From Solirubrobacteraceae bacterium (GTDB taxonomy: Bacteria; Actinomycetota; Thermoleophilia; Solirubrobacterales; Solirubrobacteraceae), in assembly GCA_016462625.1 (NCBI GenBank), contig JAEMSV010000051.1, positions 1-27,101 on the forward strand: a stretch of 27,101 bases of DNA, in the 5' to 3' direction. Both the position numbers and the translations under genes were made by a program. The stretch's first letter is position 1. Each line of letters opens with the position of its first letter. Below, piece by piece: positions 1-7,579 of this stretch. Under the pieces are notes generated by a model. The model was given only the letters and a program-made list of their open reading frames with translations. It was not told where the DNA came from and did not search any database.

Positions 1-734
1 GCGACGATGCGGTCGACCGCGAGGGTCTCGCCGCTCGTGCCCAGCGCGACGGTCCCGGAGTCGGGCACCTCGACGACGGTGCTCGCGTGGAGGGTGATCC
101 CCGCGTCGGTGAGCAGGCCGGCGACGGCGTCGCTTCCGGCGGCCCCGAAGACCGCGAGGGGCGCTGCCTCAGGGGTGATGACGGCGATCTCGATGTTGCT
201 GAGCGACATGGAGCGCGCACGCTCGGCGGTCATGAGCGCGAGCTCGTAGAGCGGGAGCGGCCAGGCGACGCCGGCGGGGACGACGAACGCCAGCCGGCTG
301 ACGTAGCCACCTTCGACGTCCTGCAGCAGCCCGTGCACGGACTCGCCGTCCTGGCGGCCGCGGAAGGTGGTGGCGTGCTCGAAGGCGGTCTCCTGCGCGG
401 CGCCGAGCGTGACCACGAGCGCGTCGTACGCCAGGGTCTCGCCCTCGCCGGTGGTGACGGTGCGCGCGGCGGGGTCGACGCCCGCGAGCGTGGCAGCGCG
501 GAGTTCGGCACCGGCGTCGCTCGTCACCTGCGAGAGCGCGTACCGGTGCGCCTCGGGACGGGCGAACGGCTCCTGCACGGTCCACGGCCGCACGAGGAAG
601 TCGGCCTCCGGCGTCAGCAAGGTGGTCGAGACGCGGTCCCCGCCGAGGTCGCGGAGGGCGAGGAGCGCCTCGAGCCCGGCGACGCCCCCGCCGGCGACGA
701 CGATGTTCAGGGGCGCGGTCGCCGGGGAGTTCAT
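1..734 (-). CDS. FAD/NAD(P)-dependent oxidoreductase (NDH-2/SQR-like), C-terminal part beyond window
   Basis: Reading the minus strand from the ATG at 734 gives an open frame to the window edge (about 244 codons), so the gene is incomplete at its C-terminus. The N-terminus has a short lead and then the beta strand and glycine motif IVVAGGGVAGLEAL, the dinucleotide-binding fold that holds FAD. Later segments such as YDALVVTLGAAQ fit the region closing the FAD domain of the pyridine nucleotide-disulphide oxidoreductase superfamily. The overall look (GGGVAGLEAL, RPWTVQEPF) suggests the type II NADH dehydrogenase or sulfide:quinone reductase group. The substrate cannot be told because the rest is missing. 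It is divergent from the response regulator at 824, with 89 bases between them that must hold both promoters. Confidence 0.8.
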   Translation of the reverse strand, partial: MNSPATAPLNIVVAGGGVAGLEALLALRDLGGDRVSTTLLTPEADFLVRPWTVQEPFARPEAHRYALSQVTSDAGAELRAATLAGVDPAARTVTTGEGETLAYDALVVTLGAAQETAFEHATTFRGRQDGESVHGLLQDVEGGYVSRLAFVVPAGVAWPLPLYELALMTAERARSMSLSNIEIAVITPEAAPLAVFGAAGSDAVAGLLTDAGITLHASTVVEVPDSGTVALGTSGETLAVDRIV

Positions 735-823
735 GGCCGGAAGGCTACGACGCACGCCCGCGGTCTGCCACCGGATTCGGCCGCAGTGTCCGGCGTGACG
801 CCGCGGACGGTTATGGTCAGGCC

Positions 824-1462
824 GTGCACGCCACGGCCCCAGTGATCCGCTTGGTCCTCGCCGACGACGACGCGGCGGCGCGGGCGGACGTGCGCGGGCT
901 GCTCGATGCAGAGCCCGGATTCGACGTCGTGGCGGAGGCCGGCGACGTCGACGAGGCGCTACGCCAGATCGAGGCCTACCGGCCCGACGTGCTGGTCCTC
1001 GACCTCGACGAGGCGCACAGGACGGACGTGCGGTCGATCCCGGCCGTCGCTGACGCGTGTGCGAAGACGGCGGTTGTCGTGCTGACGACCGAGGACGACA
1101 CCTCGTTCGCGCGCGAGGTGCTGCGCAGCGGTGCGAGCGGACTCGTCATCGAGGACGGGGACCTCGGGCGGGCGGTTCGTGCGGCCGCGCACGGCGACAC
1201 GTACCTGCATCCATCCCTCGGCGCCAGGCTCGCCGCCGAGCCGCAACCCGAGAGCGATCTGCAAGATGACCTGACCGGGCGCGAGGTCGAGGTCCTGCGC
1301 CTGATCGCGCTCGGCCATACGAACGCCGAGATCGCCGGGCAGCTCGGCCTCAGCGTCCGGACGGTCGAGTCGCACCGCGCCCACATCCAGCAGAAGCTGC
1401 GCCGGTCCACGCGGGCCGAGCTCGTGCGGTACGCCCTCGACCGTGGGCTGATCGACACGTGA
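824..1462 (+). CDS. NarL/FixJ-type response regulator with atypical receiver domain
   Basis: 212 aa from a GTG start. Residues 7-125 form a receiver domain: acidic pair D14/D15 after the first strand, probable phosphoacceptor D60 in VLVLDLD, and T88 after strand 4. Residues 145-210 form a LuxR-type helix-turn-helix (LTGREVEVLRLIALG, then SVRTVESHRAHIQQKL). Such proteins bind DNA as dimers after phosphorylation by a histidine kinase; none is encoded nearby. The conserved lysine that normally follows strand 5 (usually in a K-D pair) appears to be E110 here, so switching may be unusual. The stop codon overlaps the start of the universal stress protein gene (GTGA), so the two are translationally coupled. 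Targets are unknown. Confidence 0.92.
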   Translation: MHATAPVIRLVLADDDAAARADVRGLLDAEPGFDVVAEAGDVDEALRQIEAYRPDVLVLDLDEAHRTDVRSIPAVADACAKTAVVVLTTEDDTSFAREVLRSGASGLVIEDGDLGRAVRAAAHGDTYLHPSLGARLAAEPQPESDLQDDLTGREVEVLRLIALGHTNAEIAGQLGLSVRTVESHRAHIQQKLRRSTRAELVRYALDRGLIDT

Positions 1463-1923
1463 GCCGCGGGACGCCCGTCTTCGTCGTGGGGTATGACGGT
1501 TCCCCGCGAGCCGCGGCTGCGCTCGCGCACGCCGCGACGCTCGCCCGCGGCGGCCGGATCGTCGTCGTCCACGTCCACGAGGGCACGCCGCGCCAGCTTG
1601 ACGAGCGCTGGAAGTCGGTCCTCGCAGCCGACCAGGAGGCACGCAGCCGTGCCGTCCTCGACGCGCTCCCGGCGCCCAGCGCAGCGGCGCTCGCCGAGAC
1701 GACGTGGGAGACCCGCGCGGTCGAGGGCCCCGCGCCGGCTGCCCTGTGCCGCGTCGCCGACGAGGTCGACGCCGACGCGATCGTCGTCGGGTCCCACGGC
1801 TACGGGCGGGTGAGCGCCATGCTCGGATCGGTGTCCCACGCGCTCCTGCGCGACGCGTCGCGCCCGGTGATCGTGATCCCGCCCAAGGCCGCGGACAGGA
1901 TCACCGCCGAGATGCCGTCCTAG
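1459..1923 (+). CDS. Universal stress protein, UspA family
   Basis: 154 aa, a single-domain universal stress protein with a GTG start that shares bases with the stop of the preceding regulator gene. The N-terminal strand VVGYDGSPRAAAALAHA carries the usual Asp and Ser of the nucleotide pocket. The C-terminal motif G-S-H-G-(x9)-G-S, in VVGSHGYGRVSAMLGSVS, is the ATP-binding signature, followed by RPVIVIPP. This suggests the ATP-binding subclass. Family members help cells survive starvation, oxygen shift or other stress, mostly through unknown partners. Coupling to the response regulator suggests joint expression. Confidence 0.92.
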   Translation: MSRGTPVFVVGYDGSPRAAAALAHAATLARGGRIVVVHVHEGTPRQLDERWKSVLAADQEARSRAVLDALPAPSAAALAETTWETRAVEGPAPAALCRVADEVDADAIVVGSHGYGRVSAMLGSVSHALLRDASRPVIVIPPKAADRITAEMPS

Positions 1924-1927
1924 CGTC

Positions 1928-2665
1928 ATGCCGGACCTGCTCGCCCTCGTCCTCGCGGCGACGGTGACGATGGTGGCGACCGGGGTCGGCGCGCTGCCCG
2001 TCATCTGGCTCGGGGATCGCGCGGAACGTTTGCGCGGCGCGCTGTGGGGCGTCGCGGCCGGAACGATGGCGGTCGCCTCGGTGACGGGCCTGCTGCTTCC
2101 GGCGATGGACTCGGGGGCACCCGGCGCCGTGACCGGCGGCCTGGTGGCCGGCGGCGTGTTCGTCTTCGCGGCGCGGGTGTTTGTCAACGTCGAAGAGCGC
2201 CGCCGGGGCGCGGGTGCCAGTGCGCGCGACGCCGTCCTCGTGTTCGCCGTCCTGTTCGTGCACAGCCTTCCGGAGGGGCTGGCGATCGGCACGGCGTGGG
2301 CGTCGACGACCGCCGGGCTGAGCACGTTCGTCGTGGCCGCGATTGCGGTGCAGAATGTCCCAGAGGGCACGGCGACCGCGATCCCGATGCGGCTCGCCGG
2401 CGCGGGACCCGCGAGGCTCTTTTGGGGAGCGACGCTCACCAGCCTGCCGCAGCCCGTCGGCGCCGTGGTCGCGTACCTGGCGGTCGAGCAGGTGGAGAGC
2501 CTGCTGCCCTTCTCGTTTGCGTTCGCCGCCGGGGCGATGCTCGTGCTGGTCATCATCGAGCTCATTCCCAAGGCATGGAGCGAACAGCCGCGCTGGAGCG
2601 GTGCCGCCGGCGCGGGCGCGGGCGCCGTCGCGATGCTGGCGCTGGGCGCGGTGCTCGGCGTCTGA
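1928..2665 (+). CDS. ZIP-family divalent metal transporter (ZupT/GufA-like)
   Basis: 245 aa, about eight hydrophobic segments, cytoplasmic membrane. The two metal-site helices are clear: HSLPEGLAIG (helix 4) and QNVPEGTA (helix 5), the paired H/N-x-x-P-E-G motifs of ZIP transporters. A further acidic residue lies in IIELIPKA. ZIP proteins import Zn, Fe or Mn; the exact metal cannot be read from sequence. The loop around residues 90-102 (VEERRRGAG) is short and basic rather than His-rich. It starts 4 bases after the universal stress protein gene, probably in one operon with the response regulator. It ends 3 bases before the convergent MocR gene, leaving almost no room for a terminator. Confidence 0.88.
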   Translation: MPDLLALVLAATVTMVATGVGALPVIWLGDRAERLRGALWGVAAGTMAVASVTGLLLPAMDSGAPGAVTGGLVAGGVFVFAARVFVNVEERRRGAGASARDAVLVFAVLFVHSLPEGLAIGTAWASTTAGLSTFVVAAIAVQNVPEGTATAIPMRLAGAGPARLFWGATLTSLPQPVGAVVAYLAVEQVESLLPFSFAFAAGAMLVLVIIELIPKAWSEQPRWSGAAGAGAGAVAMLALGAVLGV

Positions 2666-2668
2666 CCC

Positions 2669-4159
2669 TCAGCTGAGCGGGAACGCCGAGCGCGCGCGGC
2701 GCTCTCGGCCGAGCGACCGGATCGCGGTGGCGAGGCGGCGGATCCCGAGGTCGATCGCGTCGGGCGCGACGTAGCCGTAGGCCAGGCGCATCATCGTTGT
2801 CCCGGGCCGGTCGGGGGTCATGGCGCTGCCCGGCATGATCGACACGCCGAGCCGCTCGGCCTCCAGCTGCAGCGCGCGGTCGTCGAGCTGCGCGTCGAGG
2901 GTGACGAGGACGCAGCAGCCGCCCGCCGGCTCGGTCCAGGACGCGACCGGCCGGAGATGGCGATCCAGGGCGTCGAGCATCAGGTCGCGGCCCCGCAGGT
3001 ACTCGTCGAGGACCCGGTCGAGATGGCCCGCGTAGTCGCCGTCGGCGAGGAACGTCGCCATCGCGTACTGGGTGAGCGTGGGGGAGTGCAGATCGTCGCT
3101 GTGCTTGGCGAGCGCGAGGCGGTCGACCATCCCGCCGCTGGCGCGCATCCAGCCCATCCGCAAGCCACCACCGAGGGTCTTCGAGAACGACCCGAGCGCG
3201 ATGACGTGCGCGGGAGCACGCCGGCGCAGCGAGCCGGGGTCCTCGCCGGTGAACCTCAGATCGGCCCAGACCTCGTCGTCGACGACGAAGAACGCGTGCC
3301 GCCGGGCCAGCTCGAGCAGGCGGTCCGCCCGGTCGGGGGCGAGGTCGCGGCTGGTCGGATTCTGGACACGCGACTGCAGGAACACGGCCCGAAGGTCCTC
3401 TCGGACCGCGAGCTGTGCGAGCTCGTCCACGTCGAGACCCTGGTCGTCGATGCCGATGGGGAAGATCCGCGCGCCGGCCTGGCGCAGCACCTGGATCGCG
3501 CCCATGAAGGTCGGCGACTCGACGGCCACCGCGTCGCCGGGCTGGATCAGCGCCTGGGCGGCCAGCGAGAGCCCCTGCATGGCGCCCTGAACGACGATGA
3601 GGTCTTCGGGATCGTCACCGTCGCCGAGATGGTGGGCCAGCTGCTCGCGCAGGACGGGGACGCCCTCGATCGGGCCGTACTGCAACGCCGCGGGGCCGAT
3701 GGTCTCCAGTGCGTTCGCGGTGTGGCGGGCCCAGAGGTCGACGGGCAGCGTGCGGGAGGGGGGATAGCCGACCGAAAGCGGGACCACGTCGTCGTCGGCG
3801 TGCTGCTCGGACGCCGCGGACACGGCGTCGCTGAAGGCATTCGGGGAGACCGAGGGCAGGACGTACCGCTGCCAGTCGGGCTCGTCGGCCGGCGCATCGA
3901 CCGCGCGCGGGTCGACGACGAAGGTCCCGGCCCCTTGACGGGCGGTCACCTGGCCCTGCTCGCGCATCCGCCGGTAGGCGCGCACGGCGGTGAGATGGTT
4001 GACGCCGACACGCTCGGCAAGCTCGCGCGTGGGGGGAAGGCGGTCCCCGGGCTGGAGCTCGCCCGACCCGATCGCGGCCGTGAGCACGTCGATGATCTGC
4101 TGCGTGATCGAGCGGTCGCCGTCGCGGCTGATGTCACTCAATGCGTCGATGTATGACAT
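2669..4159 (-). CDS. MocR-type (GntR family) PLP-dependent transcription regulator
   Basis: 496 aa. Residues 15-85 are a GntR winged helix-turn-helix (ITQQIIDVLTAAIGSGELQPGDRLP, broken here only by the family consensus). Residues 120-490 are a fold-type I aminotransferase domain. PLP ligands are visible: N267 in VQNPTS, D294/D295 in VVDDEVWAD, K327 in SFSKTLGGG as the Schiff-base lysine, and R335. Such fusions (PdxR, GabR, TauR) sense PLP or amino compounds and usually control a divergent neighbour. Here that neighbour is the short gene at 4229, 69 bases away, which is not an obvious PLP or GABA enzyme. The ATG at 4159 is preferred because the HTH begins soon after it. Confidence 0.92.
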   Translation of the reverse strand: MSYIDALSDISRDGDRSITQQIIDVLTAAIGSGELQPGDRLPPTRELAERVGVNHLTAVRAYRRMREQGQVTARQGAGTFVVDPRAVDAPADEPDWQRYVLPSVSPNAFSDAVSAASEQHADDDVVPLSVGYPPSRTLPVDLWARHTANALETIGPAALQYGPIEGVPVLREQLAHHLGDGDDPEDLIVVQGAMQGLSLAAQALIQPGDAVAVESPTFMGAIQVLRQAGARIFPIGIDDQGLDVDELAQLAVREDLRAVFLQSRVQNPTSRDLAPDRADRLLELARRHAFFVVDDEVWADLRFTGEDPGSLRRRAPAHVIALGSFSKTLGGGLRMGWMRASGGMVDRLALAKHSDDLHSPTLTQYAMATFLADGDYAGHLDRVLDEYLRGRDLMLDALDRHLRPVASWTEPAGGCCVLVTLDAQLDDRALQLEAERLGVSIMPGSAMTPDRPGTTMMRLAYGYVAPDAIDLGIRRLATAIRSLGRERRARSAFPLS

Positions 4160-4238
4160 TGATACGTCCTACATTCGGGCCGATACTGAAGAAGGACCCT
4201 ACCACTTTCTGCCGCACAAGGACACCATATGTCATACA
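4149..4238. promoter_or_regulatory. Divergent control region with inverted 10-mers
   Basis: The 10-mer TGTATGACAT at 4149-4158 is the exact reverse complement of ATGTCATACA at 4229-4238. Each lies at the start codon of one of the two divergent genes, so both proteins begin Met-Ser-Tyr. The 69 bases between the start codons are AT-richer than their surroundings. MocR regulators often bind paired sites between themselves and their target, so this may be an operator pair; chance cannot be excluded. The plus-strand gene has AAGGA about 7 bases before its ATG. Confidence 0.35.
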
Positions 4239-4552
4239 CCACTGAATTGAGGGACAGCTCTCCGACGATGACCATCCGCCACGCCGGTGCGGACGATGCG
4301 CCCGCCGTCGCGACGGTCCAGCGGCTCGCCGTCCTGGACTCCTCCGCGACGCCGCCGGCGCCGTACCTCATCGCCGAGGTCGGGGGCGTGGCCGTCGCCG
4401 CGCGGTCGCTGAAGACCGGCGAGGTCGTCGCCGATCCCTTCACCCGGACCGCCGAGCTCGTCCCGATGCTCCACATGCGCGCCGAGCAGCTGGGCCGCGC
4501 GCCCCGCGTCGCCGTGGCGCCTGCCCGCCGTTTCGGGCTCCGCGCGATCTGA
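4229..4552 (+). CDS. Short GNAT-like protein lacking the C-terminal half
   Basis: 107 aa. The part MTIRHAGADDAPAVATVQ looks like the first strand and helix of a GNAT acetyltransferase, followed by a strand pair (YLIAEVGGVAVAARSL) and VVADPF. It stops before the acetyl-CoA pyrophosphate loop (Q/R-x-x-G-x-G/A) that a full GNAT needs, so acetyl transfer is doubtful. As far as I know, similar short proteins are common in actinobacteria with the same 'LDS...AEV.G..VAA.SL..G.VVADPF' pattern, so this is probably a family of its own rather than a broken gene. It lies divergent from the MocR gene. A good AAGGA supports the ATG at 4229; ATG at 4268 is an alternative start. Confidence 0.65.
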   Translation: MSYTTELRDSSPTMTIRHAGADDAPAVATVQRLAVLDSSATPPAPYLIAEVGGVAVAARSLKTGEVVADPFTRTAELVPMLHMRAEQLGRAPRVAVAPARRFGLRAI

Positions 4553-4584
4553 TCGTGCGCGCGATCATCTAGGCTGCGGCGCCG

Positions 4585-5091
4585 ATGAGCGCCGCAGCAG
4601 ACGATGCCCAGCTTGTGGAGGAGCGGATCGCCCGCTCGATGCAGGCGGCCGTCTACGGCACGATCCTGACCCTCTCGCTCGTCGCGCTCGCGTCGGAGTA
4701 CCAGAAGGATCCGCTGCGCGTGATGGCGAGTGTCCTCGCGACGCAGATCGTGTTCTACGTCGCCCACGTGTACGCCGGGCAGGTCGGCGTCCGGCTGGCC
4801 ACGCATCAGCCGCCGACCTGGGCGCAGCTCAAGCGCGTCGCCCTCGACGAGTGGCCGCTCCTCGCCGCTGCCGGTCCGCCGTGCCTGGTGCTCCTCATCG
4901 GCGGTGTGAGCCCGCTGAAGGACAGCACCTCGGAGAACCTCGCGCTCTGGCTCGGCGTCGCGACGCTCTTCCTCTACGGGATCCGGCTCGGCCGCGCCGA
5001 GGGCCGCACGGTCCCGGGCATCGCCGCTACGGCCGTGATCAACGCGCTGTTCGGCGTGGTCGTCGTGGTCCTCAAGGTCATCGCGCACTGA
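4585..5091 (+). CDS. Conserved hypothetical four-helix membrane protein
   Basis: 168 aa. A short hydrophilic N-terminus (AADDAQLVEERIARSMQ) is followed by about four hydrophobic stretches at residues 26-45, 50-72, 98-116 and 130-165. Charged loops include RLGRAEGRT. I do not recognise a named family and see no catalytic motif. It is 32 bases downstream of the GNAT-like gene and 20 bases upstream of the S4 gene, so it may be in the same transcript. Codon use matches its neighbours, so it is an ordinary host gene. Confidence 0.75.
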   Translation: MSAAADDAQLVEERIARSMQAAVYGTILTLSLVALASEYQKDPLRVMASVLATQIVFYVAHVYAGQVGVRLATHQPPTWAQLKRVALDEWPLLAAAGPPCLVLLIGGVSPLKDSTSENLALWLGVATLFLYGIRLGRAEGRTVPGIAATAVINALFGVVVVVLKVIAH

Positions 5092-5111
5092 GCGCGTGCG
5101 ACCATCTGCCA

Positions 5112-5477
5112 GTGGACACGACACGCGTCGACCGATGGCTCTGGGCCGTCCGCCTGTACAAGACCCGCGGCGTGGCGAGTGACGCCTGCCGCGGCGGTCA
5201 CGTGAAGGTCAACGGCAAGTCGGCGAAGCCCGCGACGCTGGTGAAGCCGGGTGACCGCGTCGAAGCGCGCGCCGGCGACCGCGAGCGGATCCTCGAGGTG
5301 GTGCGGATCATCGAGAAGCGCGTCGGCGCACCCGTCGCCGCCGAGTGCCTGATCGACCACAGCCCGCCGCCGCCGCCTCGGACGGTCGCGCCTGACCCCG
5401 CCTTCGCACGGGAGCGCGGGACCGGCCGGCCGACCAAGCGCGACCGCCGCACCATGGACCGTCTGCGCGACCGGTGA
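5112..5477 (+). CDS. S4-domain RNA-binding protein (Hsp15/HslR-like)
   Basis: 121 aa from the GTG at 5112, chosen because the S4 domain starts right there (TTRVDRWLWAVRLYKTRG). Residues 1-60 are an S4 RNA-binding fold (ACRGGHVKVNGKSAKP, LVKPGDRVEA). The tail is basic and proline-rich, ending in TKRDRRTMDRLRDR. Hsp15-type proteins bind the 50S subunit with a stranded peptidyl-tRNA and help recycle it; actinobacterial members are similar in size. Its stop overlaps the start of the ABC-F gene (GTGA), which is functionally fitting because ABC-F proteins also act on ribosomes. An in-frame upstream extension to 4851 would run through the previous gene and is rejected. Confidence 0.88.
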   Translation: MDTTRVDRWLWAVRLYKTRGVASDACRGGHVKVNGKSAKPATLVKPGDRVEARAGDRERILEVVRIIEKRVGAPVAAECLIDHSPPPPPRTVAPDPAFARERGTGRPTKRDRRTMDRLRDR

Positions 5478-7258
5478 GCGCCCGCAACCTCGTCAACTTG
5501 AAGTCCGTCGACAAGGGCTACGGCAGTCGCTCGGTCCTGCGCGACGTCACGCTGGGCATCTCCGCGGGCGATCGCATCGGCATCGTCGGCCGAAACGGGG
5601 ATGGCAAGTCGACCCTGCTGAAGCTGATCGGCGGCGAGGAGGACGCCGATCGCGGCGCCGTCACCCGCTCGAACGACCTGAGCTGGGCGACGATCGCCCA
5701 GGCCGACGACCTCCGGAGCGACCGGACGATCCGCGAGGAGCTGGTCGGTGGGCGCGCCGACCACGAGTGGGCCGCCGACAGTCGGTTTCGCACGGTGCTC
5801 GACGGCCTGCTGGGCGGCGTCGCGATCCAGCGGTTTCCCCACGGGCTCGACACGCCGATCGGCCCGTTGTCGGGCGGTGAGCGCCGGCGGATCGCCCTCG
5901 CGCGACTCCTGCTCGACAGCCCGGAGCTGCTGCTGCTCGACGAGCCCACGAACCATCTCGACGTCGAGGGCGTCGACTGGCTGGCCCGTCATCTGGCCGC
6001 CCGGCGGGGGTCGCTGGTCGTCATAACCCACGACCGCTGGTTCCTCGACGCCGTGTGCACCCAGACGTGGGAGGTCACCGACGGGGAGGTCCACCAGTAC
6101 GAGGGCGGCTACGCGGCATACGTCCTCGCGCGGGCCGAGCGTGACCGGCAGGCGTCCGCGAGGGAGGACCGCCGCCAGCAGCTGATGCGCAAGGAGCTCG
6201 CGTGGCTGCGGCGTGGCCCGCCGGCGCGGACGTCCAAGCCGAAGTTCCGCATCGAGGCGGCGAACGAGCTGATCGCCGACGAGCCCGAGGCCCGCGACAC
6301 CGTCGAGCTGCTGCGGTTCGCGACGGCCCGCCTGGGCAACAAGGTGCTCGACGCGGTTGACATAACCGTGGGATTCGGAGAAGGGGAGCCGATCCTGCGC
6401 GACGTGACCTGGCGGCTCGGCCCGGGCGAGCGGGTGGGCCTGGTCGGCGTCAACGGTTCGGGCAAGACGACGCTGATGCGAGCCCTGAGCGGCGCCCTGG
6501 AGCCGACGTCCGGCGAGGTCGATCGCGGCGCCACGGTGCGCGTCGCGTTCCTCACACAGGACGCAGCGGAGATCCCGGGCGGCCTGCGGGTCCTCGAGGC
6601 GCTCGAGGAGATCCGCGGCCGGACGACGACGAGCGACGGGCAGGAGCTGACGGCCTCGTCGCTGGCCGACCGGTTCGGGTTCCGCGGCGAGAAGGCGTGG
6701 ACGCTGGTGCGCGATCTGTCGGGCGGCGAGCGCCGGCGGCTGCAGCTCATGCGGCTGCTGATGGACGAGCCCAACGTCCTGCTGCTCGACGAGCCGACCA
6801 ACGACCTCGACGTCGACACGCTCACCACGCTGGAAGACCTGCTCGACGGCTGGCCGGGAACCCTCGTCGTGGTCAGCCATGACCGGTACTTCGTCGAGCG
6901 CGTGTGCGACGACGTGTACGCGCTGGGAACCGACGGCGGGATCCGGCACCTGCCAGGCGGAATCGATCAGTACCTGGAGCTACGTGCGGCGGCCGAGGCG
7001 GTTCCGGACGCCGGAGCGCCCGTGAAGAAGAAGACGTCCGGCGCGGACCGGCGCGCGGCCCAGAAGGACGTCCAGCGCCTGGAACGGGCGATGGAGAAGC
7101 TCGACGCGCGCGAAACGGCGCTGCACGAGGAGATGGCCGCGGCTGCTTCGGATCACGCGCGGCTGCGCGAACTCAACGACGAACTGGCCGCGGTGGGCAC
7201 CGAGCGCGAGGAGCTCGAGGCGGCGTGGCTGGAGGCCTCCGAGCTGCTCGAGGCCTGA
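5474..7258 (+). CDS. ABC-F family ATPase (Uup/EttA-like)
   Basis: 594 aa, GTG start overlapping the preceding stop. Two ABC domains lie on one chain with no membrane segments. Domain 1 has Walker A GRNGDGKS (39-46), signature LSGGERRR and Walker B LLLLDEPTNHLDV. Domain 2 has Walker A GVNGSGKT (about 324-331), signature LSGGERRR and VLLLDEPTNDLDV. The linker between domains (about 220-270) is charged and helical, like the P-site tRNA-interacting motif region. Residues 515-594 form a Glu/Arg-rich coiled coil like the C-terminal domain of Uup. ABC-F proteins act on the ribosome E site in translation control, or protect it from antibiotics; which role applies here cannot be read from sequence. 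The S4-domain neighbour supports a ribosomal role. Confidence 0.93.
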   Translation: MSARNLVNLKSVDKGYGSRSVLRDVTLGISAGDRIGIVGRNGDGKSTLLKLIGGEEDADRGAVTRSNDLSWATIAQADDLRSDRTIREELVGGRADHEWAADSRFRTVLDGLLGGVAIQRFPHGLDTPIGPLSGGERRRIALARLLLDSPELLLLDEPTNHLDVEGVDWLARHLAARRGSLVVITHDRWFLDAVCTQTWEVTDGEVHQYEGGYAAYVLARAERDRQASAREDRRQQLMRKELAWLRRGPPARTSKPKFRIEAANELIADEPEARDTVELLRFATARLGNKVLDAVDITVGFGEGEPILRDVTWRLGPGERVGLVGVNGSGKTTLMRALSGALEPTSGEVDRGATVRVAFLTQDAAEIPGGLRVLEALEEIRGRTTTSDGQELTASSLADRFGFRGEKAWTLVRDLSGGERRRLQLMRLLMDEPNVLLLDEPTNDLDVDTLTTLEDLLDGWPGTLVVVSHDRYFVERVCDDVYALGTDGGIRHLPGGIDQYLELRAAAEAVPDAGAPVKKKTSGADRRAAQKDVQRLERAMEKLDARETALHEEMAAAASDHARLRELNDELAAVGTEREELEAAWLEASELLEA

Positions 7259-7270
7259 CGAACGTTCGTC
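7257..7270. promoter_or_regulatory. Perfect 14-bp palindrome overlapping the ABC-F stop codon
   Basis: GACGAACGTTCGTC reads the same on both strands. It begins inside the last codon of the ABC-F gene and ends 45 bases before the next start codon. Position and symmetry suit an operator for the small gene at 7316. It has no central spacer, so it does not match the actinobacterial LexA box (CGAAC-N4-GTTCG). Confidence 0.35.
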
Positions 7271-7315
7271 GATTCCAGCGGACGGATTCGGGGATGGTGC
7301 CTACGCTGACCCGAC

Positions 7316-7528
7316 ATGAACGATGTGGAGCGCGCGGCGCCGAATGAGATGAACCGTCGCTGCGGCGCCGTCGGCTGCACCGAACTCGCGCAGTGGCGGA
7401 TCGTCCGCAAACCCGACACCAGCTTGATCGTCGAGAACGCGTACCGGTGCGAGGCGCACCGCAACACCGTCGGGAACACCGCGTCGATGACGGTGATCGG
7501 CCACGTGCAGCTGAGCCGGGCTGCCTAG
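7316..7528 (+). CDS. Small Cys/His protein, possible zinc-binding
   Basis: 70 aa. C16 and C21 in RRCGAVGCTELA, and C45 with H48 in YRCEAHR, form a C-x4-C ... C-x2-H pattern suggestive of a small zinc site. No family name is known to me. The remainder is mixed polar with a hydrophobic C-terminus (ASMTVIGHVQL). It stands alone between the ABC-F and MetF-like genes, with 57 bases upstream and 51 downstream. Start at the ATG 7316; an internal ATG at 7349 is the alternative. Coding status is likely from its regular GC3 pattern but not certain. Confidence 0.6.
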   Translation: MNDVERAAPNEMNRRCGAVGCTELAQWRIVRKPDTSLIVENAYRCEAHRNTVGNTASMTVIGHVQLSRAA

Positions 7529-7579
7529 GAGGACGGGAGTTGGTGAGGTGGGAGTAGCGCGGTCAGCTACCTTCGCCGC

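Noticed and set aside
87..845. Long plus-strand open frame over the FAD oxidoreductase gene
   Set aside because: Arg/Gly-rich low-complexity translation; the minus-strand frame shows a clear FAD motif and continues past the window edge.
976..2571. 531-codon minus-strand open frame
   Set aside because: Shadow of the response regulator, universal stress and ZIP genes, all of which have clear family motifs on the plus strand.
2957..4156. 399-codon plus-strand open frame
   Set aside because: Antisense of the MocR gene; no recognisable domain, typical high-GC shadow.
5198..6949. 583-codon minus-strand open frame
   Set aside because: Antisense of the ABC-F gene, whose Walker and signature motifs are unambiguous.
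7257..7270. LexA/SOS box
   Set aside because: The actinobacterial box needs a 4-base spacer between CGAAC and GTTCG; here the halves are fused.
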